In this document: positions 24,890 to 34,037 of the stretch, one piece after another
Numbering within the stretch: position 1 is the stretch's first letter
How the letters are laid out: each line of letters starts with the position of its first letter
Source: Jatrophihabitans_A sp035248685
GTDB lineage: Bacteria; Actinomycetota; Actinomycetes; Mycobacteriales; Jatrophihabitantaceae
DNA length: 64,000 nt
Assembly (NCBI GenBank): GCA_035248685.1
Contig: DATFHF010000003.1
Coordinates: 62,001-126,000 of the forward strand
Direction of reading: 5' to 3'
Translations under genes and position numbers: made by a program
The notes under the pieces: model-generated
Database searches by the model: none
Told to the model about the DNA's origin: nothing
Seen by the model: the letters and a program-made list of their open reading frames with translations, nothing else

Positions 24890-25396
24890 TCAGCCGGCCT
24901 GCATGATCCGGAACTGGTCGAGCACCATCTGCTCTGTGATGAGCAGTTGCCCGGCCATCAGGCTCGCTGCGTACTGGATTTCCGCGTTCAGCAGCTTGCG
25001 CTTCTGCACACCGCTGGTCGCGGACGGGGCGCGCTTGGCGATGGAGTCGAGCGCGGGTTGCAGTGTGTCCGGGACGGTCTCGTAGCCGCCGGAGTAGGTC
25101 ACTGCCACGTTGCGGCGGCCGGCCGGGAAGACGCTGAACCGGCAGCCTGTGCACTCCAGACAGCCGTCCTCGGACCACTCAAGGTCAACCGCTCCGACGC
25201 CGACGGTTGCCGTCGAGACGCTGCCGGCGCGGTCAGTGATGACCACCTCGGACACGTCGGTGACGTACAACGACGGCAGAGTAAGCAGCGGCGTGCCGTT
25301 GCCGTTCAGGTACACCGTCTTGTCGGTGACTACCTCGGTCGGGTCCCACTTGCAGTAGGCGACCATGACCGCCCGGGCGAATGGGTCGAGGGTCAT
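24890..25396 (-). CDS. Head-tail adaptor (Ad1-type connector)
   Basis: 168 residues. LPSLYVTDVSEVVITD and a later helical part (TLQPALDSIAKRA, LLNAEIQYAASLMAGQ) match the gp6/Ad1 head-completion fold that binds the portal. A Cys pair (GCLECTGC) in the middle is unusual. It starts directly at the end of the preceding gene. Confidence 0.65.
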   Translation of the reverse strand: MTLDPFARAVMVAYCKWDPTEVVTDKTVYLNGNGTPLLTLPSLYVTDVSEVVITDRAGSVSTATVGVGAVDLEWSEDGCLECTGCRFSVFPAGRRNVAVTYSGGYETVPDTLQPALDSIAKRAPSATSGVQKRKLLNAEIQYAASLMAGQLLITEQMVLDQFRIMQAG

Positions 25397-25630
25397 CTAC
25401 TTGGTGCCGACGCTCGGGTCGCTGGCCTTGACCGGCTTCGTCTCGGCCCGGCTGCGCACGGTGCCGATGGTGTCGTGAAGACGGTCATGGTCGTAGGACC
25501 GGTGGGAAACGGTCTCGTCCGGGCCGGCCTCACCGGTCGGACGAACGACCGGCTCCGGATGCCGTTCGTAGTTATCGCAGCGGTAGGAGTCGGTCGGCTG
25601 CTCGCCGCTGCTGTGCTTGCCTTCGCCCAT
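25397..25630 (-). CDS. Small hydrophilic protein after the capsid gene
   Basis: 77 residues from ATG 25630, with GGAG 7 nt upstream. It is entirely polar (SGEQPTDSYRCDNYERH, ETVSHRSYDHDRLHDTIG) and probably disordered. Small proteins at this place in actinophages are of unknown role. The longer reading to 25777 crosses the capsid 3' hairpin and is unlikely. Confidence 0.6.
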   Translation of the reverse strand: MGEGKHSSGEQPTDSYRCDNYERHPEPVVRPTGEAGPDETVSHRSYDHDRLHDTIGTVRSRAETKPVKASDPSVGTK

Positions 25631-25669
25631 TCGAATGCTCCAATCCTCGGGCCTAATCGCGGATCGCGC

Positions 25670-25703
25670 GCGCCCGGGCGCGGGCTGTTTCACGCCCGGG
25701 CGC
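25670..25703 (-). terminator. Hairpin after the major capsid gene
   Basis: GCGCCCGGGCG (25670-25680) pairs with CGCCCGGGCGC (25693-25703) over 11 bp. It lies 12 nt beyond the capsid stop. As after the tail-tube gene, there is no U-tract. Confidence 0.65.
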
Positions 25704-25715
25704 GACGAACCAGGA

Positions 25716-26990
25716 TCAGGTCCAGGTCGGGGTGACCTGCCCGAAGCCGTTCTCGCGGTAGACCACCAGCGCCTCACGCATCTCGGTGCGGCCGGTCAGG
25801 AGGTTGTTCTCGAAGTCATCGACGTTCGAGTTGGTCATCTCGACCGTGATGCCGGTCCGGCGGAACACCTGTCCGCACTCCTGGAAGCCACCGACGGTGA
25901 TCTTGCCGTCGTTGACGGCCGGGGTCACGACCGCCTTCTTGCCCCAGAAGTTGTACACGTTCTCGTACTGGCCGTTGCCGTACTGGCCCATGAACGGGCC
26001 GCCGGCGTAGTACTGGCCGTTGGCGTCCTTGCCGAGCTGGACGTGCTGCCAGTTCAGCGGGTCGAGCAGCACCCCGTCCGGCTCGACGAAGGCGTTGTAC
26101 CGGACCGCGGTGATCTGCTTGTACACCGCGTCGATCACCTCGGTCGCCCCGCCGTTGGCGTCGGTGCCGGCCGCGTTGATGTTCGGCTGGAAGCTCGCCG
26201 CCAGGGTCATCAGGCCCGTCACCGACGGGTACCCGGCGGCGTACAGCAGCTCCGAGTCCTCCTTCAGTCGCAGGCCGAACACCATCCGGTTCTCGATGTA
26301 GCTCGCGAGCTGCGCCGCGTCCTGCATCATCTCGTCGGTGATCTTCCAGATGTGGGCGATCTTGCCGACCTGCTCGGCGACCCGCGCGAAGGTGTTGTCC
26401 GAGAGCGGCTTCTTGCCCTTCTCCGCGACGCCGGCCGCGCTGTTGTTGAACGCGGTCTCCTTCAGGTAGGAGATGAGCGGCGAGGTGGTCGAGCCCTGCG
26501 CGAACAGGTCCGCGATCGCCAGCGTGCGGAACCGCAGACCGACGACACCGGGAAGGAAGTTCGGGATCACCGCGGCGCCGGCCGCGCCGGTCAGGAACCC
26601 GTTCGCGGTGGCGGTGCCCTCGTCGATCACGCCGGGCGTCTTCAGTTCGACCTGAAACCCGACGCGCTTCCGCTCGGCTAGGTCGGCCGCGGCCGACTTG
26701 TAGGCGTCGGAGTCGGTGACCTGGCGGCCGATGCCCTTGGCGATCGCGATGGCCTGATCCTCGGCCGCCGCGCCGGTCGCGACGTCGGCGAGGTCGCCGC
26801 CCTTGATGATGCGCTCGGCCGCCTCCCAGTTCGCGATCGTGTCCGAGAATGCCTTCAGGTCGACTTCGAGCTTGTCGAGTTCGACCTTCTTCTCGGCCTG
26901 CGTCATGGTGGTGTTGTCGACGGTCTCCTGCGCCTTCAGCGCGAGCCGCCGCATCCCGTTCTTGGCTTCCTGCACAGCAGCGTTCGTCAT
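25716..26990 (-). CDS. Major capsid protein, HK97 fold
   Basis: 424 residues. An N-terminal helical scaffold-like delta domain (EKKVELDKLEVDLKAFSD, residues about 1-110) is followed by the mature shell part: STTSPLISYLKETAF, VGKIAHIWKITDEMMQDA, YIENRMVFGL, and FVEPDGVLLDPLNW near the C-terminal third. These are the hallmark segments of PF05065-type capsid proteins. The protease gene is directly upstream. Confidence 0.93.
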   Translation of the reverse strand: MTNAAVQEAKNGMRRLALKAQETVDNTTMTQAEKKVELDKLEVDLKAFSDTIANWEAAERIIKGGDLADVATGAAAEDQAIAIAKGIGRQVTDSDAYKSAAADLAERKRVGFQVELKTPGVIDEGTATANGFLTGAAGAAVIPNFLPGVVGLRFRTLAIADLFAQGSTTSPLISYLKETAFNNSAAGVAEKGKKPLSDNTFARVAEQVGKIAHIWKITDEMMQDAAQLASYIENRMVFGLRLKEDSELLYAAGYPSVTGLMTLAASFQPNINAAGTDANGGATEVIDAVYKQITAVRYNAFVEPDGVLLDPLNWQHVQLGKDANGQYYAGGPFMGQYGNGQYENVYNFWGKKAVVTPAVNDGKITVGGFQECGQVFRRTGITVEMTNSNVDDFENNLLTGRTEMREALVVYRENGFGQVTPTWT

Positions 26991-27025
26991 GCTGCGTGCC
27001 TCCGTTTCTTGGTCATGCCGGAGGG

Positions 27026-27044
27026 CCGGCGCGGGTCGCGCCGG
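27026..27044 (-). terminator. Short hairpin between protease and capsid genes
   Basis: CCGGCGCG (27026-27033), loop GGT, CGCGCCGG (27037-27044). It could shape the relative amounts of protease and capsid mRNA. Confidence 0.4.
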
Positions 27045-27070
27045 TCCTGGTTTGGTGTTGCGGGGTGCGG

Positions 27071-28123
27071 CTAGGAAGCCGCCAGGGCGCTCGCTCGCGT
27101 AACGAACGCCCGGAACTGCAAGTCGACGTCGGGGTCGGCGGCGGCGGACTTCGCGGCGGCGGCATCAGCGGCGGTCGCATCGTCGGCGGCGGCGGGCTCG
27201 TCAGGCTCGACCGGTGCAGCGTCATCGTCGGCGACACCGGTCAGGGTGAGGCCGAGGCTCTTGGCGAGCGGTACGACCTGCTCGACCATGTTCACGGCAA
27301 CCGGGTCACCGAGGGTGACCTTGCCGTTGTCGTAGGTGTAATCGGCCTGCCACTGGCCGCGCAGCTCGGTGTCGCCGCTGACCCGGTACACCACGGAATC
27401 CTCGAAGGTGGCCAGCGGGTAGGCGTACACGTAGCCACCGTCCGGAGGATCCGGGTAGGCGGCGTCCAGGGCGTCGCAGATGGCCTGCTGTCGCTGCTCG
27501 TACGAGCCGTCGACCGCCTTGGCCGCGACCATGCGGTGCAGCGCCTTGCCGCCCACGGTGCCCTCAGCCGCGCCAGTGTCATCGGACGGGCCGGCCGGCG
27601 TGGCGCCGAGTGCGATCGCGTGGTCATGGATGGCCTGAATGTGCTCGGCGTCGCTCTTGGAGTTCCGGGCGCCTGCCTTCGCTCCCTTGGAGTCGAGGAT
27701 CACCGCGCTGCGGTTGCTCGGCACGGCCACGAACGCACCGTTGAGCAGTTCCCGCACCTTCTTGGACTTGCCGTCCTTCGTGACCGTCTTCGTCATAAAG
27801 GCGACGCTGGCCGTGCGAATGTGCTTCTCGTTCACCAGCGTTCGCACGTCCTGTGCCCGCTGGAGGCTGGAGTACGTTCCCCGGACGATCACCTTGCCGC
27901 CCTCGATCGTCGGCACTCCGCTGCCCACCGTGGTGGCCACGCTCATGCCGTGGTCCTCATCCATAGTGATGTGATCCGGGAGCGGCTGCTCCCAATCTTC
28001 CTCCAGCAGTTCGTCGCCGTCCCGGTCCTCATCCGCAGTGGACAGCACCAGCTCGAACGTTCCCGGGAAGGCGTCCTCGTCGCCAGTGTTGGTGATCGTG
28101 GCGTTCTTGCGAACAATTTTCAC
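27071..28123 (-). CDS. Capsid maturation protease
   Basis: 350 residues. The N-terminal about 155 residues fit the HK97-type prohead protease (S78): TFELVLSTADEDRDGDELL, HGMSVATTVG, then KHIRTASVAF with a likely Ser nucleophile. A C-terminal extension carries AEHIQAIHDHAIALGA, a motif common in actinophage proteases, and ends in an Ala/Asp-rich tail. GTG 28123 overlaps the portal stop. Confidence 0.85.
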   Translation of the reverse strand: MKIVRKNATITNTGDEDAFPGTFELVLSTADEDRDGDELLEEDWEQPLPDHITMDEDHGMSVATTVGSGVPTIEGGKVIVRGTYSSLQRAQDVRTLVNEKHIRTASVAFMTKTVTKDGKSKKVRELLNGAFVAVPSNRSAVILDSKGAKAGARNSKSDAEHIQAIHDHAIALGATPAGPSDDTGAAEGTVGGKALHRMVAAKAVDGSYEQRQQAICDALDAAYPDPPDGGYVYAYPLATFEDSVVYRVSGDTELRGQWQADYTYDNGKVTLGDPVAVNMVEQVVPLAKSLGLTLTGVADDDAAPVEPDEPAAADDATAADAAAAKSAAADPDVDLQFRAFVTRASALAAS

Positions 28124-29556
28124 CGCTCGTGTCCCTTCTTGGCCGGCCGGCCGCCGCGGCGGACCGGCTCAGGCGCGTACTCGATGACCGACCGGGTACC
28201 GGACTGCCGGCTAGCCAGCGCTTCGTCCTGCTGCGTGGCCGCATCGTTCTCGGCGTCCTGTGCGTCGTCGGCCTCGCCGGGCGAAGCGGGCGCGGTCGCA
28301 GTGACCGTGACCCGCTCGGCCGGCCGGCCCAGCTCCTGCAAGGCCGCGTTGGCGTACAGCTTGTCGGCGGCCGGGCCGCCGTCGCCGAGGTCGAACATCG
28401 GACGGGCTTCGGACGGCTTCATCACGCCGTGCTCGATCAACTGGCCGACCGCCACGGCGCGCTTCTCGAAGTCGCCGCGCAGCACCTCATCGAGCGCGAA
28501 CCTAGCCTCAGCCTCACCCATCAGGGCGAACTCCGGCCGCACGTAGAACTCGATCACCGACTCGTACTCAGCCAACCGAGGCGTCATCGTGTCCCGGTAC
28601 AGCGACCGCATCTGCTCGGTGATGTTGGAGAACGTCGCCCGGTCCAGGATGTGCACCACGGGCGGCGGCACGTCGATCACACCGCAGGCTTCCTCGCGGT
28701 CCAGCTTCCGCTGGTTGATGTAATCCATCTCGACAGGGGTGAACTGGATCGGAATCGGCTTTGCGCCCTCCTCCAGCAGCAGCGTGCCGCCGGCGTTATC
28801 CGGGCCGCCGTGAACCTTCCCGATCTTGCTCTCCAGGCGGGTGTAAGCCCGGTCGCTGAGGGCCTTGTCGGTCGAGATCATCAACGCCGGCCGCGCACCC
28901 TTGGTCCACGCGGACAGCTGGGCACGCCGGGAGGCGTCCTCGTTGATCAGGGTCGAGTTCAGCGGCTCCAGCTGTGACAGGCCGCGCATCGTGTCGTCCG
29001 GGTTGAAGGTCAGGAACGGCACGACCTCGGTGTCCCGCACAGCCAGCATGCCGGCCGACGCCACACCGAGGGTGAAGACGTACCAGATTTCCCACTCGCC
29101 GGTGACTTCGTTCTTCAACCGGTGGACCGCGGTCCGGGACGGGTGCATCGGGTAGAACCCGATGATCGCCTTCGTGATCGGGTTGCGGACCTTCAGCCAG
29201 AACGTCTCGCCATAGATTTCGAAGGTCGAGACGGTCCACCGCCAGAACCGGAAGACATCCATCGACGGGCACGGGCGCATCCACAGCCGCGCGTACGGCG
29301 AGGACTGATCCAGCAGCCGAGCGTCACCAGACTTGTCCCATGCCATGAACGGCAGCCGGGACGTAGACCGGGCCAGCTTGTTGATCAGCGCGAAAATCCA
29401 CGGCTGCCGCCGGTAAATTTCACCGTAGGCTGCGTACTTCCCAGCCAGCGCAAGGCCCTGCTGGGCGTACCAGTAACCGTTCGACGCCGAAATCGGCGTG
29501 GTCTCGGCGAGCGCTTGCGGCGCGAAATCCAGCGCCTTCCCACCCGAGATGATCAC
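28120..29556 (-). CDS. Portal protein
   Basis: 478 residues of the HK97 portal family: QPWIFALINKLARSTSRLPF near the N-terminus, VVPFLTFNPDDTMRGLSQLE, and GGTLLLEEGAKPIPIQFTP followed by the stem-like EACGVIDVPPPVVHI. The C-terminal Pro/Ala/Asp-rich tail is variable. It forms the dodecameric DNA channel and docks the terminase. GTG 29556 is coupled to the preceding small gene. Confidence 0.92.
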   Translation of the reverse strand: MIISGGKALDFAPQALAETTPISASNGYWYAQQGLALAGKYAAYGEIYRRQPWIFALINKLARSTSRLPFMAWDKSGDARLLDQSSPYARLWMRPCPSMDVFRFWRWTVSTFEIYGETFWLKVRNPITKAIIGFYPMHPSRTAVHRLKNEVTGEWEIWYVFTLGVASAGMLAVRDTEVVPFLTFNPDDTMRGLSQLEPLNSTLINEDASRRAQLSAWTKGARPALMISTDKALSDRAYTRLESKIGKVHGGPDNAGGTLLLEEGAKPIPIQFTPVEMDYINQRKLDREEACGVIDVPPPVVHILDRATFSNITEQMRSLYRDTMTPRLAEYESVIEFYVRPEFALMGEAEARFALDEVLRGDFEKRAVAVGQLIEHGVMKPSEARPMFDLGDGGPAADKLYANAALQELGRPAERVTVTATAPASPGEADDAQDAENDAATQQDEALASRQSGTRSVIEYAPEPVRRGGRPAKKGHER

Positions 29557-29780
29557 AGCACGTCCGGCCGCTGCATGTAGGCAATCTCAGCCCGCGGCAG
29601 ATACAGCCGACCATCCACCTCCGAGCGGCGCCCGCCCGCGGCGATCGCGTGCACGTCGAGGAATTCCAGCGTCGACTCGTCGTGATCGTCCAGCAGGCCA
29701 TCGAACGTCTCGCCGTTCTTCAGCGTCACCACGAACCGCTCACGCAGGAACTGCCGCAGGAGTCGGTCACGTCGCGCCAT
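29553..29780 (-). CDS. Sm/LSM-fold-like small protein between terminase and portal
   Basis: 75 residues. The pattern FVVTLKNGETFDGLLDDHDESTLEF...LPRAEIAYMQRP resembles an Sm fold: the Sm1 motif (V-x-L-K-x-G-x-x-F-x-G-x-L-x2-x-D) followed by a strand with LPRAEIAY in the Sm2 position. Such proteins bind U-rich RNA or form rings, but a structural head role is equally possible at this position. The stop overlaps the portal GTG. Confidence 0.6.
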   Translation of the reverse strand: MARRDRLLRQFLRERFVVTLKNGETFDGLLDDHDESTLEFLDVHAIAAGGRRSEVDGRLYLPRAEIAYMQRPDVL

Positions 29781-29902
29781 CGCGGGCTCCCATCGAATCG
29801 GGGTGAGGTAAGGGCCGGGCGGCGGAACGACACAGGGCGTGCACCCCTGCGGCGGCCGGCCACTGCAACACCACGACGCTCGGCGGCCCAGCCCCTACCA
29901 GT

Positions 29903-31624
29903 TCACAGAATCAGCGCGTCGCGCCGGTCGTACACGCTCTCGCGCTCGGGTTCGGCCGCCATCGCGACCGCGAGCGCCGTGGCGATCGCTGAGAAGCCGT
30001 CGATCTTGTCCATCGACTTCTTCTTGTCGGGCTTGATGTTCCCGGACGGGTCTGAGTACACCCGCAGGTTGTCAGCCATCCACCGAAGCACCGGGTTGCC
30101 GCCGTGCCGGAACAGCGGCTTCGCGGCCGTGCCCTTCAGCACCAGCCGCTCCAGTTCCTTCATCGGTGCCGACAGCGACGCGACACCCTGCCCGACTGCG
30201 ACCATCAGGTCTTCGTCCTCGTTCTGTAGGTCGATGACCAACTGCGAGGCGTGCCACCGGTCGTAGCCGATGTTGTGCACGTCGAAGGTGTCCAAATCGC
30301 GATGCGCCTGGGCGGCGATGAAGTCGTAGTCGGTGACGTCGCCGGGGGTCAGCTTCAGGAAGCCGTCCTTCACCCACCCGGACGCCGAACGCTGCGTGCG
30401 CTTATCGAGATCCTCGAGCGACGCTTCCGGAGTCCAGAACCGCAGCAGCACGTCGTACCCGCCCCGGTCGACGTCGGGGAACAGCCACGCCAGGGCGGTG
30501 ATGTCCGACACCGAACCGAGGTCGATGCCGCCCCATGCCAGCCGGCCCGCCAGGGCAGCCTCATCGACTATCGAGGCGTTGCGGTCCCACCGGCCGAGGT
30601 CGATGAACCGCTTGTCCATCTTGGCCCGGATGCCGAGGTGAAGTCGCAGGTAGGACGCCATCGCGACCGGGCTCGACTTCGCCTTGTCCATCGCGGCTCG
30701 CATGAATGCCGGCGACGGCGTGACCGGGTACAGCGGGTTGGCATTCCGGATCGTCTGCTCGCTGAACGGGTCCTCTCGCTCGTCAGCAGCGAACACAACC
30801 CCATACATCGACGGTGCCTTGAACACCCGAGCGGCGATCTTCTCGATCAGGTCCCGCCGCACGGCATACACCGAGATGACCTGCCCGTCATCGGCCGTGG
30901 TGATGATGAACACCAGCGGCTGAGTCCGGGCACCAGTCCCGGACTCGATCGCTTCCAGCAGGTCCGGGCTCTTGTGGACGTGCAACTCATCGACCAGGCC
31001 GCCGGACACGTTCGCGCCGTGCGCCAGGTCACCCCGGCTCGACACCGGCTTGACGACCGAGTTGTCGGCCGCCCGCTGAATCTCGTGACGCAGCGCCCGC
31101 ACACCCGCGTCGAGCAGCACCCTCGATGACTTCGCCACGGCGGCGAGCGGCTTGAACGCCTGCCCCGCCTGATCCCGGGACGCCGCCCCGAGGAGTACTT
31201 CCGCGCCCGCCTCGCCATCGGCGAACCCGAGGTACATCGCCAGCGCCGACACGAGCGTCGTCTTCGCACCCTTGCGGGGCATCTCGACGTACGCGTCGCG
31301 GATGATCCGGACGTAGACGCTCGGGTCGTCATCGCTCGGTGCGACCCAGCCGAACACCGGGGCGATGATGTAGGCGACCTGTACGGCGGCCGGCACGATC
31401 GGCTGGCCAGCCCACTTGCCCTTCGTGTGCCGGAGGTGACCCATCGCGGTAATCACCCGGTCGACCCGCTCAGGGTCGAAGATCGCGCCCTTGACGTCCC
31501 GCGGCTCGGGAGTTCGGATCAGCGGCCGGCAGGTTGGCACCTCGTAACCACGCGATTCGAGGTACCACAGAATCTCAGGACTGAGCGGCGCCGACAGGCG
31601 CAGCGAACGGGTTGCTTTCGCCAC
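29903..31624 (-). CDS. Terminase large subunit
   Basis: 573 residues. The ATPase domain has a Walker A-like VEMPRKGAKTTLVS and Walker B SGGLVDELHVHKS, with coupling motif IITTADDG. The nuclease domain has WGGIDLGSVSDITALAW and a late KIDGFSAIATALAVAM. It packages DNA into the prohead and cuts at the packaging site. The gap 29781-29902 downstream holds no gene. Confidence 0.93.
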   Translation of the reverse strand: MAKATRSLRLSAPLSPEILWYLESRGYEVPTCRPLIRTPEPRDVKGAIFDPERVDRVITAMGHLRHTKGKWAGQPIVPAAVQVAYIIAPVFGWVAPSDDDPSVYVRIIRDAYVEMPRKGAKTTLVSALAMYLGFADGEAGAEVLLGAASRDQAGQAFKPLAAVAKSSRVLLDAGVRALRHEIQRAADNSVVKPVSSRGDLAHGANVSGGLVDELHVHKSPDLLEAIESGTGARTQPLVFIITTADDGQVISVYAVRRDLIEKIAARVFKAPSMYGVVFAADEREDPFSEQTIRNANPLYPVTPSPAFMRAAMDKAKSSPVAMASYLRLHLGIRAKMDKRFIDLGRWDRNASIVDEAALAGRLAWGGIDLGSVSDITALAWLFPDVDRGGYDVLLRFWTPEASLEDLDKRTQRSASGWVKDGFLKLTPGDVTDYDFIAAQAHRDLDTFDVHNIGYDRWHASQLVIDLQNEDEDLMVAVGQGVASLSAPMKELERLVLKGTAAKPLFRHGGNPVLRWMADNLRVYSDPSGNIKPDKKKSMDKIDGFSAIATALAVAMAAEPERESVYDRRDALIL

Positions 31625-32051
31625 CTTCCCGTCCCTTCGCTGCCGGTGTCCGAGCCCGGGCCAGGAACGTCATCCCGAGCTGCGCCGCGTAGCGAAGGAA
31701 CATGTCGGACTCAGCACGGAACACCGCCTCGGCCGGGTGCTTCTTCACGCCGCCGTGCCCCTTGTCGGCGACGGTCACGTCGCCGTCGATCTGGTCGGCC
31801 GCCACGCGGGCCAGCAAGAAGTGCCGCAGCGCCAGTTCGAGCGTCGGCCCATCGGCCGGCGAGATCATGCCGGCCCGGTCGAGTTCGGGAACGATCCGGT
31901 CCCACAGCTCGTTCAGCGCAGAGTTGTCGGCAACCTCGTCCGGCTTGACCGGAGCCTCCTTCGGCGCGGTCTCGGCCACCGTCCCGGCCACCTCGTCATC
32001 ACCGACCGGCCGAAGATGGGCCGGCAGCTTCAACGCGCCCCGTTCTCCCAT
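31575..32051 (-). CDS. Terminase small subunit (P27-type)
   Basis: 158 residues from ATG 32051, with GGGAGG upstream. The core LNELWDRIVPELDRAGMISPADGPTLELAL is the P27-family signature, ending with a helical AESDMFLRYAAQLGMTF. It overlaps the large subunit by 50 nt. The 32052-32179 stretch upstream has no gene and is a reasonable place for a cos or pac site, though none can be identified by eye. Confidence 0.85.
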   Translation of the reverse strand: MGERGALKLPAHLRPVGDDEVAGTVAETAPKEAPVKPDEVADNSALNELWDRIVPELDRAGMISPADGPTLELALRHFLLARVAADQIDGDVTVADKGHGGVKKHPAEAVFRAESDMFLRYAAQLGMTFLARARTPAAKGREGGESNPFAAPVGAAQS

Positions 32052-32179
32052 TCGACCCAACCTCCCAAAGTTGCAAAATTGCCGTCGGTGTACGTTCGCC
32101 CCTTGTCACGGTCGCGCCTCCCGCAGGCCGTAGAGATTTCTGAGGCCCTACCGGCCGGGCGACGTGTAGGTGGTCGCGG

Positions 32180-32512
32180 TCAGCGTCGTCCGTGGCGTGC
32201 GTGGCAGCTCAGGCACAGCGGACGCAGGTACTTCGGCTCATCGGGGTTGCGGACACCGCGAGCCAGTAGTTCCTTGCGCGTCTCCGGGTAGTGGTCCGGT
32301 ACCTCAGCGAGCGCACCGCACAGGCAGCACAGCGGGTTGTCTCGCAGGAACGCCGGGCGGACGACGGTGCGCCAGTGATGGTCGTAGCCACGCTCTGTCG
32401 AGGTGCCGCGCCTTCGGTCAGTCGTGAAGCGCGCCGCCTTGGTGCAGTACGGGCACGGGCCGCGGACCTTGCGCTTGCACCCACTGCACAGCCGCAGCGA
32501 CGCGGTGGGCAT
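32180..32512 (-). CDS. HNH endonuclease next to terminase
   Basis: 110 residues. There are two N-terminal CxxC pairs (CSGCKRK, CPYC), then the HNH core NPLCCLCGALAEVPDHYP and LRPLCLSCHARHGRR. In HK97-like phages an HNH protein beside TerS/TerL is needed for cos cleavage, so this is likely a packaging factor and not a homing enzyme. Confidence 0.85.
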   Translation of the reverse strand: MPTASLRLCSGCKRKVRGPCPYCTKAARFTTDRRRGTSTERGYDHHWRTVVRPAFLRDNPLCCLCGALAEVPDHYPETRKELLARGVRNPDEPKYLRPLCLSCHARHGRR

Positions 32513-32920
32513 TCACGCAGCAGGCAGCAGCGCCGACACCGGCAGGCGTAGCCGCCACTCAGCAGCACGCCGGTTACCACGGTCACGCAGCAGCGGAGGG
32601 GGCGGCATCCCGAGCGGCTGAGCTACCACCCGCACAGCTGGGCGTCGGGTCAGCGGGTCGATGGTCTTCCGGCCGTGCTCGTCCAGTTGGAACTCGCCGT
32701 ACACGATCAGGGCACCGAGCTGCGGGTGGGAGATGACCGCGACGTCGGCACCGACGCCGAGCGCACCAGACGGGGTGACCTTGACGCGTCTCGGGTCGAT
32801 GCTGTGAACTCGCAGCCAGCCGCGCACCAACGCACGCTCACCGTCGGCCAACGGCTCGGGCACAGCCCACGTCACGCGGAACGAGTCCGGGTCCACAGGC
32901 GGGATCGGTAGCCGGGTCAT
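32513..32920 (-). CDS. Conserved hypothetical phage protein
   Basis: 135 residues, ending directly before the HNH start. Beta-rich segments (VKVTPSGALGVGADVAVIS, LGALIVYGEFQLDEHGRK) and a Pro-rich stretch (LGMPPPPLL) are visible. No family is recognised. Confidence 0.6.
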   Translation of the reverse strand: MTRLPIPPVDPDSFRVTWAVPEPLADGERALVRGWLRVHSIDPRRVKVTPSGALGVGADVAVISHPQLGALIVYGEFQLDEHGRKTIDPLTRRPAVRVVAQPLGMPPPPLLRDRGNRRAAEWRLRLPVSALLPAA

Positions 32921-32926
32921 GGCCCG

Positions 32927-33115
32927 CTACGCCTTCGGCTGAGGCGTCGACCGGGTGACATCGACGTCCGCTGCTGCGTCGAACTGGAGCAGGTCAGACG
33001 CGCCGCTGTCGTACCGGACCTTCACCAGCACGTGCACCTCGTCCACGACGTAGCCCGCGGCCGGCACGTCCGGGTTGGTGTGACGGTCGCCGACCCGCAG
33101 ATCAGTCGCCTTCAT
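32927..33115 (-). CDS. Small hypothetical protein
   Basis: 62 residues (MKATDLRVGDRHTNPD...YDSGASDLLQFDAAADVDV). The beta pattern resembles small phage proteins with a VGD-x-h turn. It is the first gene of the late block after the hairpin at 33241-33276. Confidence 0.55.
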   Translation of the reverse strand: MKATDLRVGDRHTNPDVPAAGYVVDEVHVLVKVRYDSGASDLLQFDAAADVDVTRSTPQPKA

Positions 33116-33435
33116 GGTCTCCAGCCTCTCCAGGTAGGTGAACGAACGACGCGGGCACGCAACTGGCGGGCCGACATCTGTTTGGTCGCGCTGCGCTCAG
33201 ACGGGATCACGCGCGCCCGCGTCGGGTCTCAGGGAAACCAGAGAGCCCCGGACCAGGGAAGGTCAACGGGGCTCTCGGGACCGCCGCCCGTTTCCGGGGT
33301 CGGCAGGTCAGCAGGGCTACAGCGTCGCACAACTGCTAGGCGGTGTCAATCAAGACTGATCGAGAATCGCCATAGCTAGCAATGCGATTGCTCAACGGTG
33401 CACGCCCACGCTCGCCCATGCTCGTACATGCTCGG
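33116..33435. other. Non-coding junction between early and late operons
   Basis: About 320 nt without a credible gene. It holds the hairpin at 33241-33276. A possible minus-strand -35 TTGACA (33344-33349) has no good -10. A small palindrome AGCAATGCGATTGCT lies around 33378-33392. The late promoter or its activator site is probably here. Confidence 0.5.
33241..33276 (-). terminator. Early/late boundary terminator-like hairpin
   Basis: GAGAGCCCCG (33241-33250) and CGGGGCTCTC (33267-33276) form a perfect 10-bp stem with a 16-nt loop. There is no T-tract. It is placed to stop early transcripts before the late genes unless antiterminated. Confidence 0.65.
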
Positions 33436-33642
33436 CTAGAGGATCGACTGCCGGTGGCCCGCGGCGCACTCAGCCTCGATCTGAACGACGGCGTTGGTGT
33501 CGCGGTACTCGCCTCGCTTCTTCTCGACACGGTTGTCGGTGACGATCACGAAGTCATGCGGCACGTTATCGCCGCACCGGTCGCACCAGAGGTCGATCCA
33601 GCCGAGGTCAGGGCTCACTTGGTGCCGTTCCGTTGGATACAT
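33436..33642 (-). CDS. Small zinc-ribbon-like protein
   Basis: 68 residues from ATG 33642, with GGAGG 5 nt upstream. WCDRCGDNVPHDF and AECAAGH supply Cys/His pairs like those of a zinc ribbon. Unknown role. Confidence 0.6.
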   Translation of the reverse strand: MYPTERHQVSPDLGWIDLWCDRCGDNVPHDFVIVTDNRVEKKRGEYRDTNAVVQIEAECAAGHRQSIL

Positions 33643-33733
33643 CAGCGCCTCCACCCCTTCAACATTCGGCTGACTGTCTTCAGCATCGCTCGCGCCACCC
33701 CAGGCGAGTTCGTCGTCATGGGTGCGGCGAACC

Positions 33734-33958
33734 TCATCGGGTCGCCGCCGATACCGGCGGCAGGGCGTGGACCTGCGCCCTTGCGACCCACACCGTGGCG
33801 CCGGACTCGAACGCCCGCGCTTGCCCCTCCCGCATGTCGCTGACCACGGTCGCCAGCAGCATGTTCCGGTTGTTCGCATCGTCACGGACCGCGGTCACCA
33901 GCAGCTCCCCGGCGCCGTACGAGGTGACCCGGTGAGTCGCGGTCCTAGTCGTCATCAT
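33734..33958 (-). CDS. Small hypothetical protein
   Basis: 74 residues starting MMTTRTATHRVTSYG, after AAAGGA. Beta strands GELLVTAVRDD and NMLLATVVSDM are visible, with no recognised family. A second ATG at 33955 is possible. Confidence 0.5.
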   Translation of the reverse strand: MMTTRTATHRVTSYGAGELLVTAVRDDANNRNMLLATVVSDMREGQARAFESGATVWVARAQVHALPPVSAATR

Positions 33959-34037
33959 CTGGTCTCGTTCCTTTCGGGGCATTCGGTGGATGTTGCAGAG
34001 CAGGTCCCGGGACGCGACGCCCCGGGACCGCGACGGC

